Assembly (NCBI GenBank): GCA_008690995.1 | Contig: VRMN01000001.1 | Location: 3,100,001 to 3,164,000 of the forward strand | From: Porphyridium purpureum | Lineage: Eukaryota; Rhodophyta; Bangiophyceae; Porphyridiales; Porphyridiaceae | Length of the DNA: 64,000 nt | Direction: 5' to 3' | Notes under the pieces: model-generated | The model's input: the letters and a program-made list of their open reading frames with translations, nothing else | Database searches by the model: none | Told to the model about the DNA's origin: nothing | Program-made: the position numbers and the translations under genes | In this document: in pieces, positions 1 through 7,613 of the stretch | Position numbering within the stretch: position 1 is the stretch's first letter | Layout: the number at the start of each line of letters is the position of its first letter

Positions 1-318
1 TTTTGTAGGGTCCTGGTGATGCTCCGTTCCAATGTCCGCCTGCGTCATGAGCTTGTGCAGCTTTGTACTCAAAACCTGCGGCCGAATACGCCGTTGCAAT
101 TTGCTTTTATAAAAGAAGTCCCGAACTTCATTCCTTGGGTCCTCCAGACTTTCCAGAACCGGCAGTGGGAGTGCAGCTACCTGGCTTGCTCGCTCACTTG
201 CCGCTTGCGTCTGGCGAGAGCCGGACTCGCTCGCAAGTCGCTTCCACGGGCGGAAATACACATCAAACAGATCATGCTGAGGTGCAGTCCCGTGTCTACC
301 GGCATCCTGCTCTTCCAT
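1..318 (-). CDS. Unrecognised protein, N-terminal 106 residues (runs off left edge)
   Basis: An open frame runs on the minus strand from an ATG at 316-318 to the first base of the window without a stop. Further upstream the frame has no other ATG before a stop near 488, so this start is well placed. The visible part is charged and contains an aromatic patch (DLFDVYFRPWKRL, residues 16-28) and a basic segment (FFYKSKLQRRIRPQVLSTKL, residues 69-88). I do not recognise a family. The gene is divergent to the glycosyltransferase gene that starts at 561, and both would share the short promoter holding two inverted GTACAGT/ACTGTAC motifs. Coding is inferred from the long open frame, the ATG and that promoter; the rest of the gene lies outside the window. 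Confidence 0.55.
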   Translation of the reverse strand, partial: MEEQDAGRHGTAPQHDLFDVYFRPWKRLASESGSRQTQAASERASQVAALPLPVLESLEDPRNEVRDFFYKSKLQRRIRPQVLSTKLHKLMTQADIGTEHHQDPTK

Positions 319-480
319 GCTTCTTCCCTGATGCTCGCCGTCGGCACCAGCCCGCCGTGAGGCTTTCAGATGCACACTCGTCGCCGCCACCCACGGCTTC
401 ACACCATTTGTCCTCTTCCCTTCTCGCGCGCCCCGCCTTTTCGGTTTCGCCGTTTGTTTTTTGGGCGCGAACCAATTGAA

Positions 481-498
481 GTACAGTCACAACTGTAC
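481..498. promoter_or_regulatory. Paired GTACAGT / ACTGTAC motif
   Basis: GTACAGT at 481-487 and its reverse complement ACTGTAC at 492-498 form an imperfect inverted repeat with a 4-base spacer. It lies between the divergent starts at 318 (minus) and 561 (plus). The same 7-mer recurs upstream of many other genes here, so I read it as a promoter element. Confidence 0.5.
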
Positions 499-560
499 AT
501 TATCCCCTTTTGAGAAACCCTAAATCTGCGGATGTGGTTTGGTCTGAAGCGGCAAATGGT

Positions 561-2567
561 ATGTGTGTGAGAGAGACAGACAAAGCGAGGAGTGATTGGA
601 TTCTGACTGGGCGTTGGATCGGGTGGATTGAAATGATGCGTCCGCCGACGCGGAACCGGACACAGCGCGTTCCGCCCTCTCAGCGAGGAGTGCGCGGAGT
701 GGATGGAGGCAGCCCTGTCGTGGCTCTCGCGCGACCGGCGCGGTCGATGCCGTCGTGGCGCCCGTGGGTTCTGTGGCTGGCCGGAGCGGCATGTGTGCTT
801 GCATTGATCCTCGTAGTCGTGATGCTGGTGTCGAGTCGCTCTGTAGAATACGACAGCATGAGGCGTGTGTCGTGGCTGTCGGCCGCGATGGGCAAGGCGC
901 ATGCGCAATGGGTGCCAAGGGAAAGCAGCATCGCAGAACGGCTTCGGCAGCCACAAGATCAAAGTCAAGATCAAGCAGCGCACGATGTTGCACAGCAGCA
1001 GCTTTTGCCGTCTCCTCCTCAGCGTAGCGGGGACAGCGCTGTGCCACTGGCGCCACCTGCGTCTCTGATACCACCTCCTAGTTCACCGGCACATGCGACC
1101 TTGTTGGATCTTCCAGAACCGCTGCGTTTGTACTACGATAAGACGAGGACAAATCTGCAGAATAACCAAAGGTATCAAGTGTGTCGTATACCAGACGTGT
1201 GTCTTACGCGGAGAAGAGAGTTTATCATGCCGACCTTTGTTGCAAACTTTGCCAAAAACGAGCTGTCACGTTGCATGCGAAAAGAGACACTGGCGCTTAC
1301 GACTTTTACGGACCAGATACCGCAGAACAATGACTCGACGCTGGTCATCCACTGGAAGGACCGGGACCTCGCCACCATTATGCCAGACTCAAAGAGCAGC
1401 GTTCGCTACTGGATTCCGCATTTTGTCGGCGACATCGTCCCACTGCTTTCTGCTGTGGACGCCATATCGGGCTCGCGTTGGGGCGGTACGATCGAGGAGC
1501 TGTGCGTCAAACGCGGCACTGATGCGTCTTCCGGAGGTGGTGAAATGGGCGGTAATCCGCTCGAGAGGCCCGCGCCTTGCGATGTAAGCGGTGTTCTCGC
1601 CAAGCATGATTACGTGGTGGAGGATCAGTCAGGTGTCTTATCGCGCCGCGCGACACCCTGGGTGCGTGATATGCGCAGCATGATGGAGCGTATCGGTATC
1701 GAGATCACACCGTTTTTGTTCGATGCCAATGAAAAGGTCTACGCGATGTGCTTTCGAAGTGCCGTGTTCTCGTCACAGTCAGTGCATGAGTACTGGAATG
1801 GGCCGGAGCACATTTTCTACAAAGCGAATGGTGTTGAGCGCGCCGCGCGCGCTGGCGAGCACATTATAGCAGCGTTTGATCGCAGCTATGATAGGAGCAA
1901 GCCGAGTGTGCCAAAACCGCTGCGCGCAAAGGAGTCTGAGCCCTGTCGTGTAGGCGTCACTTTGGTCAAACGAAGGGATACGCGCACGCTCGCAGAGGGA
2001 TTTGAGGAGTCTCTAAGTAAGTGGCTGCGGGCTTTCGCAGACGAATCATCCCTGGGAAAACAGCGTCGGGCAAACACCCAGTTGCGCGCCATCTTTTTCG
2101 AGGGAATGTCACTCGCGGAGCAGATCAAAGCGATGCAGGAAACAGACGTCATGATTTCTGTTCACGGCGCAGGCATTACTAATGTGCTTTGGATGCGTCG
2201 TGGTGGTGCGCTGGTGGAGATCCTGCCACCTGCGTATGTCGCGAATTTCGGGACCAACGCTGTGCGTGCGGGCCTGGACTATGTGGCATTCAATGCGAGT
2301 GCTGACACTGAGAGCTTGCGCAGTTGCGTGGACCTACCTTCCGCGCCGGGCGAAACGGTTGGACAAGGCTGGCTCGATCTGAAGAAGGCTTTCGATGCGG
2401 GCGAGCGCGACGGCGGCAGGTTGCCAAGGCCGCAGCCAAATGAAATCCCCAAGCGGGCATTCATGTGCTTACGCAACCAGAAGGTAATTGTCGACCCGAA
2501 AGTACTTGCTGCAAGTGTTGCAAGTCTCATTCAAGCCAAGTGCGTCATCGCGGCAGGCGCGCGGTGA
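561..2567 (+). CDS. GT61-type glycosyltransferase, type II membrane protein
   Basis: The protein is 668 residues from the first in-frame ATG at 561; ATGs at 633 and 636 are equally possible starts, since all precede the membrane anchor. One hydrophobic segment lies at about residues 69-91 after an Arg/Pro-rich cytosolic tail, the type II layout of Golgi glycosyltransferases. A Pro/Gln-rich stem follows. The family signature DVMISVHGAGITNVLWM is near residue 528 and is followed by GGALVEILPP, the HGAG-to-EI-P block of the GT61 (DUF563) family, whose members transfer xylose, arabinose or GlcNAc. The donor and acceptor cannot be read from sequence. An N-terminal extension from a TTG at 510 was rejected. 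A role in wall or exopolysaccharide or in N-glycan decoration is inference. Confidence 0.8.
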   Translation: MCVRETDKARSDWILTGRWIGWIEMMRPPTRNRTQRVPPSQRGVRGVDGGSPVVALARPARSMPSWRPWVLWLAGAACVLALILVVVMLVSSRSVEYDSMRRVSWLSAAMGKAHAQWVPRESSIAERLRQPQDQSQDQAAHDVAQQQLLPSPPQRSGDSAVPLAPPASLIPPPSSPAHATLLDLPEPLRLYYDKTRTNLQNNQRYQVCRIPDVCLTRRREFIMPTFVANFAKNELSRCMRKETLALTTFTDQIPQNNDSTLVIHWKDRDLATIMPDSKSSVRYWIPHFVGDIVPLLSAVDAISGSRWGGTIEELCVKRGTDASSGGGEMGGNPLERPAPCDVSGVLAKHDYVVEDQSGVLSRRATPWVRDMRSMMERIGIEITPFLFDANEKVYAMCFRSAVFSSQSVHEYWNGPEHIFYKANGVERAARAGEHIIAAFDRSYDRSKPSVPKPLRAKESEPCRVGVTLVKRRDTRTLAEGFEESLSKWLRAFADESSLGKQRRANTQLRAIFFEGMSLAEQIKAMQETDVMISVHGAGITNVLWMRRGGALVEILPPAYVANFGTNAVRAGLDYVAFNASADTESLRSCVDLPSAPGETVGQGWLDLKKAFDAGERDGGRLPRPQPNEIPKRAFMCLRNQKVIVDPKVLAASVASLIQAKCVIAAGAR

Positions 2568-2858
2568 ATCTGATTCGTTGCGCATAAGCTCGTCCCATAA
2601 GAAATGCCGTCGCCGGGTTTAGATCAATGAAGGAAAGTCATTACGGCGGGCCAGCAGAATTAATCAAATGTAGTTGCTAGCGTATTTTTGTATGTATATT
2701 CATAAAAGGATGAGATCGCTGTGAACACGGCGTGATGCCTCTGTGTTGGATCGAGGCTCTAGTCGGGCCGTGCGTCTTAGCCCCATGCCTTTCCCTTTCG
2801 ATTGCTGCATTACGGGCCTGCCTGCCACAATCGAGTGTTCGTGTTCTAGTTCCTTGCT

Positions 2859-3563
2859 TTACGTTCCCGGCTTACGCTTAAATAGAGAGCCCAGCCCCAG
2901 CTTGGAGGACGAGGCGTGTTTTTCTTGACTGCCGATGTCTGACTTTGAAGAACGACCATCCTTCTGGGCAAAACTATTCAGCGACGAGTGCTTGCGCAAG
3001 CCAGAAGGTGTTCCCGAAAGCTGCTCGTCCGGGTCGCTGGAGATCACGCGCGGGGACATGGCACCTTCGTCAGGGGAGCCAGCATTCACATTGTTTCTGG
3101 AAGAGTCCAGCGCGTCGGACTGTCCCGCTTGCAAGGAAGACGCATCCAGTCGACCGCCCGAAGTTATTCCTTTCAGCCGGCTTCCTCCGCGCAGTGAATT
3201 TTTCATCTCATCCCGCTGTTCCTTTTCGTGGATGCGCGCAAGCCGCGCCTCTTCGGAAAGACTGGCCAGCTCGCCGAGCGAGTTTGGTTCCTCTCGGTTG
3301 TGAACGCGCGCAGCAGTAGCCAGGTTGTCCCTGGACTGTCGCGGCGACAATAAATGCGGAGACAAGATGCTAGGCCGCCGAGAGTTGGGACCTCCGTGCA
3401 GCTCAGCGGCGCGCAAAGACTCCGGCACATGGTCCTGCATGGTCAAACGACTTTCGAGCATTTCCATCAAACTGTTCTCCATCCGCTTGAAGGAATGATC
3501 CGACTCGTGCGGGTTTGGACTCTGCACGTCGTCACGATGCCCTTCTTTCCGTGACGCGTCCAT
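2859..3563 (-). CDS. Unrecognised Ser-rich hydrophilic protein
   Basis: The frame is 234 codons and starts at an ATG at 3561-3563. The protein is hydrophilic and rich in Ser, Arg and Glu, with no membrane segment. A likely helical Met/Leu/Glu stretch lies near residues 26-48 (FKRMENSLMEMLESRLTMQD), a charged helix at about 100-125, and the C-terminus is short and basic (SLFKRKPGT). No domain was recognised. A second minus-strand frame (3532-3762) overlaps its 5' end and also looks protein-like, so the N-terminus could be longer through an unseen intron; I could not place splice sites. The gene is divergent to the first LITAF gene. Confidence 0.5.
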   Translation of the reverse strand: MDASRKEGHRDDVQSPNPHESDHSFKRMENSLMEMLESRLTMQDHVPESLRAAELHGGPNSRRPSILSPHLLSPRQSRDNLATAARVHNREEPNSLGELASLSEEARLARIHEKEQRDEMKNSLRGGSRLKGITSGGRLDASSLQAGQSDALDSSRNNVNAGSPDEGAMSPRVISSDPDEQLSGTPSGLRKHSSLNSFAQKDGRSSKSDIGSQEKHASSSKLGLGSLFKRKPGT

Positions 3564-3846
3564 CTCGCCCGACGGGGAGCGACGCCAGCAATCTGTTCTT
3601 CAATCCGGCAGCGTCCTCAAACGTCCGCACGCCGCGGGCACGCCACGCCGACTCTCGCACCCCCAACGCAGGCAATACCGGTAGCGCTGCTGCGGTGCCA
3701 GCCTTTCGTAGCGCGTCTGAAGACGTGAGACCAATGCTCGGATGCCGTTCTGCCCCAAACACAAACGTCTGACACCAATCGTTCTGTCACGACGCAAACT
3801 GGCGAGCGTGTTGCTGAATCAACCGGCTGGTTGGTGTGTAAATTGA

Positions 3847-3853
3847 ACTGTAC
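3847..3853. promoter_or_regulatory. ACTGTAC motif
   Basis: A single copy of the recurrent 7-mer lies 284 bases upstream of the minus-strand gene that starts at 3563. Confidence 0.35.
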
Positions 3854-4371
3854 ACCCCAACTGGACGCCGAACAGCTGTACCGACAGCTGTGTAAGTGGA
3901 CTGGCGTGAATGCGGCATTTCACTGTAAGGCTGGGTGCGACCGCGACAAGGTGAACCGGAACGAGGCAAACGTACGGCAGGCACGGCGTGTGGCCTGGAC
4001 TGATGAATGCGCGCATCGTTCGACTGCGTCGGGCTTCCGCTATGTGCATGTGCGCCGTGGTCTTCGACAAACGAGCCGGGTATGAAAGCTGCGAGTCCGC
4101 ATCGCTTCCTGGCAAGTGAACTCACACTTTGAGCTGGGCGTTTGCGCGTCGAGGAGAGCGGCAAAGGGAGCAGTCGCGGATCATTCGATGCGTCTCCAAT
4201 TTTCCGGGCGCTTGGGCAATGAAAGTGGCCAGCGGTGCGCGTGGTCTCAGATACACTTTGATGAAAAGCTATTCACTCAAGGAACTGCTGTGCTAAGCGC
4301 TTCGTCAGCAAATATTTTCTTCACGAAAATGAAGTGTCGTGCGAAAGGTGTCATCAAATTTTATCGACGCT

Positions 4372-4378
4372 GTACAGT
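4372..4378. promoter_or_regulatory. GTACAGT motif
   Basis: A single copy of the recurrent 7-mer lies 98 bases upstream of the LITAF-domain gene that starts at 4476. Confidence 0.4.
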
Positions 4379-4475
4379 TTGTGCTTTCGCCAAAGGACCA
4401 AGGTCGATGTGTGGGCAAGTTGACCCATGCTGGGCTGGATGTGGTTGCTTTTGAACGACCGGCAGCACACACGAT

Positions 4476-4991
4476 ATGAGCAGTAGAGCGTGCGAGGAGC
4501 GACGTAGAGTTCGACAGAAGAGCAGACCCAGCAAGCGGGGACAAGGAAAGAGAACAAGGCAGACAGGGAAGATCATGGGATTTGATGTGGAGCAGCCGGC
4601 GCGGGAAAGTCGGGACGCTGGATTCAAACTGGCGTCTCTGACTTCCTCGTCGTATGAGGGCATGAGCACAGGTCACTGTGAAGCTGGAGAGGCAGAGCTG
4701 CCCCTGAACCAGGGCGCGACTGCTCCCGAAGCGCGTGGACGCAGTGCGGCCAGTCCATTTCAAACGACAAAGATGCCGAAGCGGTCGACGGTGATGATCT
4801 GCTACTGCTGTGGCGAAAAGTTGAACACTGCAGTCGAGCACAGTGCGTGCAATGCGTTGAACTGGTTCATTTGTATCTGCACAGGACTTTGCTGCGTTTT
4901 TATTCCGCGCTGCTGCGACGGCGGAACAAATACGGCGACACACACCTGCCCAAATTGCGGGGTACACCTGGAAGACAGTGGTATTGTATAG
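4476..4991 (+). CDS. LITAF-domain protein 1
   Basis: This 171-residue protein has a basic, Arg-rich N-terminal half without a recognised domain and a C-terminal LITAF domain at about residues 100-171. The domain shows CYCCGEK, then a hydrophobic membrane-inserting stretch with NWFICICTGLCCVFIP, then HTCPNCG, the two half zinc knuckles that flank the amphipathic helix in the LITAF/SIMPLE family. Family members are monotopic endosomal or plasma membrane proteins that bind zinc and are tied to endosomal trafficking. It is closely related to the second copy at 7123 (shared MPKR.....ICYCCGEK and H.CP.CG blocks), so the pair is a local duplication. The exact function here is unknown. Confidence 0.85.
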   Translation: MSSRACEERRRVRQKSRPSKRGQGKRTRQTGKIMGFDVEQPARESRDAGFKLASLTSSSYEGMSTGHCEAGEAELPLNQGATAPEARGRSAASPFQTTKMPKRSTVMICYCCGEKLNTAVEHSACNALNWFICICTGLCCVFIPRCCDGGTNTATHTCPNCGVHLEDSGIV

Positions 4992-5641
4992 ACCCCCCAG
5001 GCGTGGATCCTCTGGCTTGGACTAACTTTTCTTGAACAGATATTTACACGGCTCCGGGGCATGGGCTCTGGCTCCACCGGCTCCATGGGCTCCAGGTTGC
5101 ATTTCACATTAAACGATGGGTCCTGTCAATTCTATTTTCAGGGCTTGCATTTTTCTCTCCTGTGCCGCGCGCTGCCACCCCGCGGCTCGTCTGAGACATT
5201 GAGCTCCTTTTCTGCGTCAAGCGGGACCTTTGCTCAACGTGTGTAACGAAGTGCCCGAGGCGAGCACACCGTCAAACCCTGCAGGTGAAACAGCGCACTG
5301 GCACGGACGAGCTTGACCTGCGCGAAAAATGCGGCTCGGACTATACCCCATTCACTGTACCTCTGTTGTGAGTCATTCTGGTCCATCGCACCAAACCCGA
5401 GCAGTGTCGCGCGACGCGCCCGACCTGTGTGAGGAAATGCGCTCGCCACAGTGTCGTTTGGTATGCCGACATTATCGCGAACGGAGACCGTTCTGAGCTT
5501 TCTGAGGAATTCTGCGGTGCCGTGACTTGTATTTCAGAGACATCCGCCCTGGCGTTCACGTTGGCTGACGACTGCGCGTCGCGCAGTTCTGTGGGAGGAC
5601 CATGACGTGCGGCCAAAACTGGCGATCAGTAAGAGACGCAC
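4992..5641. other. Intergenic, no gene recognised
   Basis: This is 650 bases between the first LITAF gene and the next plus-strand gene. Only short frames without support occur. It contains one ACTGTAC motif at 5354-5360. Confidence 0.4.
5354..5360. promoter_or_regulatory. ACTGTAC motif
   Basis: One copy of the recurrent 7-mer lies about 280 bases upstream of the gene that starts at 5642. Confidence 0.3.
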
Positions 5642-6217
5642 ATGGAGACTGTCCGGAAATTTCAAGTTGTCTTGGGCTCGCGAGCCGCATGGAGGGACCG
5701 TCCCGAGTTGAGCAGGTACCTGGCTGCATTTTGCAAGGTGCTGTACGGCATGGGCCTTGTGCCAACGCTCTACTCGCACGAATCACCGGCGGTGTGCCAG
5801 CCTGCAACGGAATATATTTTCGCTCCAAACACAGACCACATGAATCGGGCGCGCGTCCATGTCCTAGAGAACCAAGAGTTCAAGCACGTCCTGTCGTACG
5901 TGCTGCACCACGCACACATGTTCAACGACTATGCGGTGGACTTAACGCCAGACGTGCAGCGGGTGGAGGCAAGCCTGATGGCGTCGGCACTGGAAACAGA
6001 GCTGTGTCATCGCACGGACGAATTCCTGGCGTACTGGAGTACCGGAATCGATCCGGACCGTCCGGCCGTGCGCGAGTGCCTGACGTTCCTGCACGAACAG
6101 CTCCGGGCTCTTGTCGAGGCAACTCAAGCTGGAGAAGAGTTCGATGGAGCGCTGCCACGCAGTCAAAGGAACACAAACCATAATGCCTCGGGACCAGACG
6201 TCACTGATGACCAGTAG
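5642..6217 (+). CDS. Unrecognised 191-residue protein
   Basis: The frame starts with ATG at 5642 and gives a well-composed globular-looking sequence: VVLGSRAAWRDRPELSRYL near the N-terminus, many aromatic residues and histidines in the middle (HVLSYVLHHAHMFNDY, near residue 82), and a polar C-terminal tail from about residue 165. There is no signal peptide, membrane segment or recognised motif. The overlapping frame starting at 5602 is Arg/Gly/Pro-rich and looks like a shadow. The gene sits between two LITAF paralogues on the same strand. That suggests an inserted or co-duplicated neighbour but does not show a shared function. Confidence 0.55.
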   Translation: METVRKFQVVLGSRAAWRDRPELSRYLAAFCKVLYGMGLVPTLYSHESPAVCQPATEYIFAPNTDHMNRARVHVLENQEFKHVLSYVLHHAHMFNDYAVDLTPDVQRVEASLMASALETELCHRTDEFLAYWSTGIDPDRPAVRECLTFLHEQLRALVEATQAGEEFDGALPRSQRNTNHNASGPDVTDDQ

Positions 6218-7122
6218 TGGGCAAACCTCCTGGTGCTCGCTTACTTGTCGGTCAATGATTTGTCATGGCGCCTTGCGGTTCCTGTTGCTGTAGCCGCAAC
6301 CCTGTCCACGTCCTGCCCAGGCGTCAAGCCATGCTTGATGAGAACTAAAAAAGCGCCTTCACCCGCCACTGACCCGCTCGGACACCAACCAAAACGCCGC
6401 GTTCTTTCTGAACCAGACGGCCGCAGTCACATGATCCCTCGCACCACGTCCACCGCTCACAAACCCTGGCCGTGGCAGCGTTTGCCCATGTACAGCGACC
6501 ACATCGCCCCTTCTGTACCGCACTCCTGTATGCCCGCATCCGCCGCCTCCAGGCACAAAGCTCTGACTCGACTCCATCAGCTGTCGCCTCCTCCGCACCC
6601 GAACTATTTTTACTCTCGCGGTTCGTGCGGTGCGGATCGACGTGACGAATCGGGTTTTGTGGTGGTGGTGGCGGTGGTGGTGGTGAGCAGCAGTGAGTAG
6701 TGGGCTAGTTGTGTTTTGGTAGAGTGGCGCAGGACATGGCGACCGCTAAGTGCCACGAGCGGACTTGTGTCCACTTGATCGAGGACAACGACGCTTCGAA
6801 CTGAAAAGGCCGTGTGTGGCGCGAGACGTTGGCGAGCCGTCGCGGCGACGCGCAAGATGGATGATGGCGAATGATTATGGGGCCGCAGGACAAGCCGCGG
6901 TGGACTGGTGATGCACGGACAGATCCGAGTCACTGTGGTGCCGGCGATTGAGGGACACATGAAAGAGGCTGCTGGGTGGTGCTTGCGACGAGTGACATGC
7001 GAACAGCAGGGGCTGTGACCGAGGAGAAAAGATAGGCCGCGAAACGCAGTCGACCGGGGTGTGATTGTTGGTTGTGGTTTTTGGGAGGGAGGACAAGCGC
7101 GTCTGCGTCGACAAGGCTCAGA
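6218..7122. other. Intergenic upstream of second LITAF gene
   Basis: This is 905 bases with no supported gene. It contains a GT-rich tract at about 6658-6690 (repeated GGT with GGC and GAG variants) and a near-match to the promoter 7-mer (GTACAGC near 6489). Its plus and minus frames begin at non-ATG codons or have skewed composition. Confidence 0.4.
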
Positions 7123-7518
7123 ATGGCACACACGCCGCCGGCAGTGCCACCGCACGATTGGATTGCGGTGGTGGAAAATGATGTGAAAAGGGACAGGGAG
7201 CATCCGTCCTGGGCTGCGTACGTGCAGTCGCAGTCGTTCGCGTACTCTGGGAATACGAATAGCATTCCAGGCATGAAGGTGCATCCGTCGCGCATGCCCA
7301 AGCGGCCAGTGACTTTGATTTGCTATTGCTGTGGCGAGAAAGTTAGCACGGTCCTTCACCACAATTCATGCAACGCCACGAACTGGATCATTACAATCTT
7401 GACGCTAGGCTTGTTCAGCTTTGTGTTTATGCCAGGATGCTGTGACGGCAAGACGAATCATACGATGCATACCTGCCCCAAGTGCGGCGCGTACATGGGC
7501 GACAGCGGGTACCTTTGA
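7123..7518 (+). CDS. LITAF-domain protein 2
   Basis: From the ATG at 7123 the product is 131 residues; the frame opens earlier only at a TTG. The N-terminal 60 residues are polar with a few prolines. The LITAF domain fills the rest: ICYCCGEK, then NWIITILTLGLFSFVFMPGCC as the membrane-inserting part, then HTCPKCGAYMGDSGYL. Both CxxC-type knuckles are present. It matches the C-terminal half of the protein at 4476 closely, including the closing LEDSG/MGDSG motif, while the N-terminal parts differ. The likely role is zinc-dependent association with endosomal or plasma membranes, from family knowledge. Confidence 0.85.
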   Translation: MAHTPPAVPPHDWIAVVENDVKRDREHPSWAAYVQSQSFAYSGNTNSIPGMKVHPSRMPKRPVTLICYCCGEKVSTVLHHNSCNATNWIITILTLGLFSFVFMPGCCDGKTNHTMHTCPKCGAYMGDSGYL

Positions 7519-7613
7519 AATAAGCCAACTTGGTTAGCCCCATCTCTTTTGCGAAACCGTCAACAGCCATCTGAAGGTAGAGCATGTTCGCTAGCAAATG
7601 AACGTTTTAATTC

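Larger units (their letters stand above)
3564..4475. other. Intergenic, divergent promoter region
   Basis: This is 912 bases between the divergent starts at 3563 (minus) and 4476 (plus). Several short frames exist on both strands, none convincing. It holds one ACTGTAC (3847-3853) and one GTACAGT (4372-4378), 284 and 98 bases from the two start codons. Confidence 0.5.

Noticed and set aside
510-560. Upstream extension of the GT61 gene
   Set aside because: The frame opens at a TTG; the first ATG is at 561 and the extra residues match nothing.
399-983. Minus-strand frame of 194 codons opposite the GT61 gene
   Set aside because: It is a shadow of the glycosyltransferase coding strand, with skewed Arg/His/Pro composition and no motif.
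5602-6183. 193-codon plus-strand frame overlapping the gene at 5642
   Set aside because: It is Arg/Gly/Pro-rich and lies in another frame of a better-composed gene.
6610-7362. 250-codon minus-strand frame over LITAF gene 2
   Set aside because: It starts at a GTG, is His/Arg/Ser-rich, and overlaps the LITAF coding strand.
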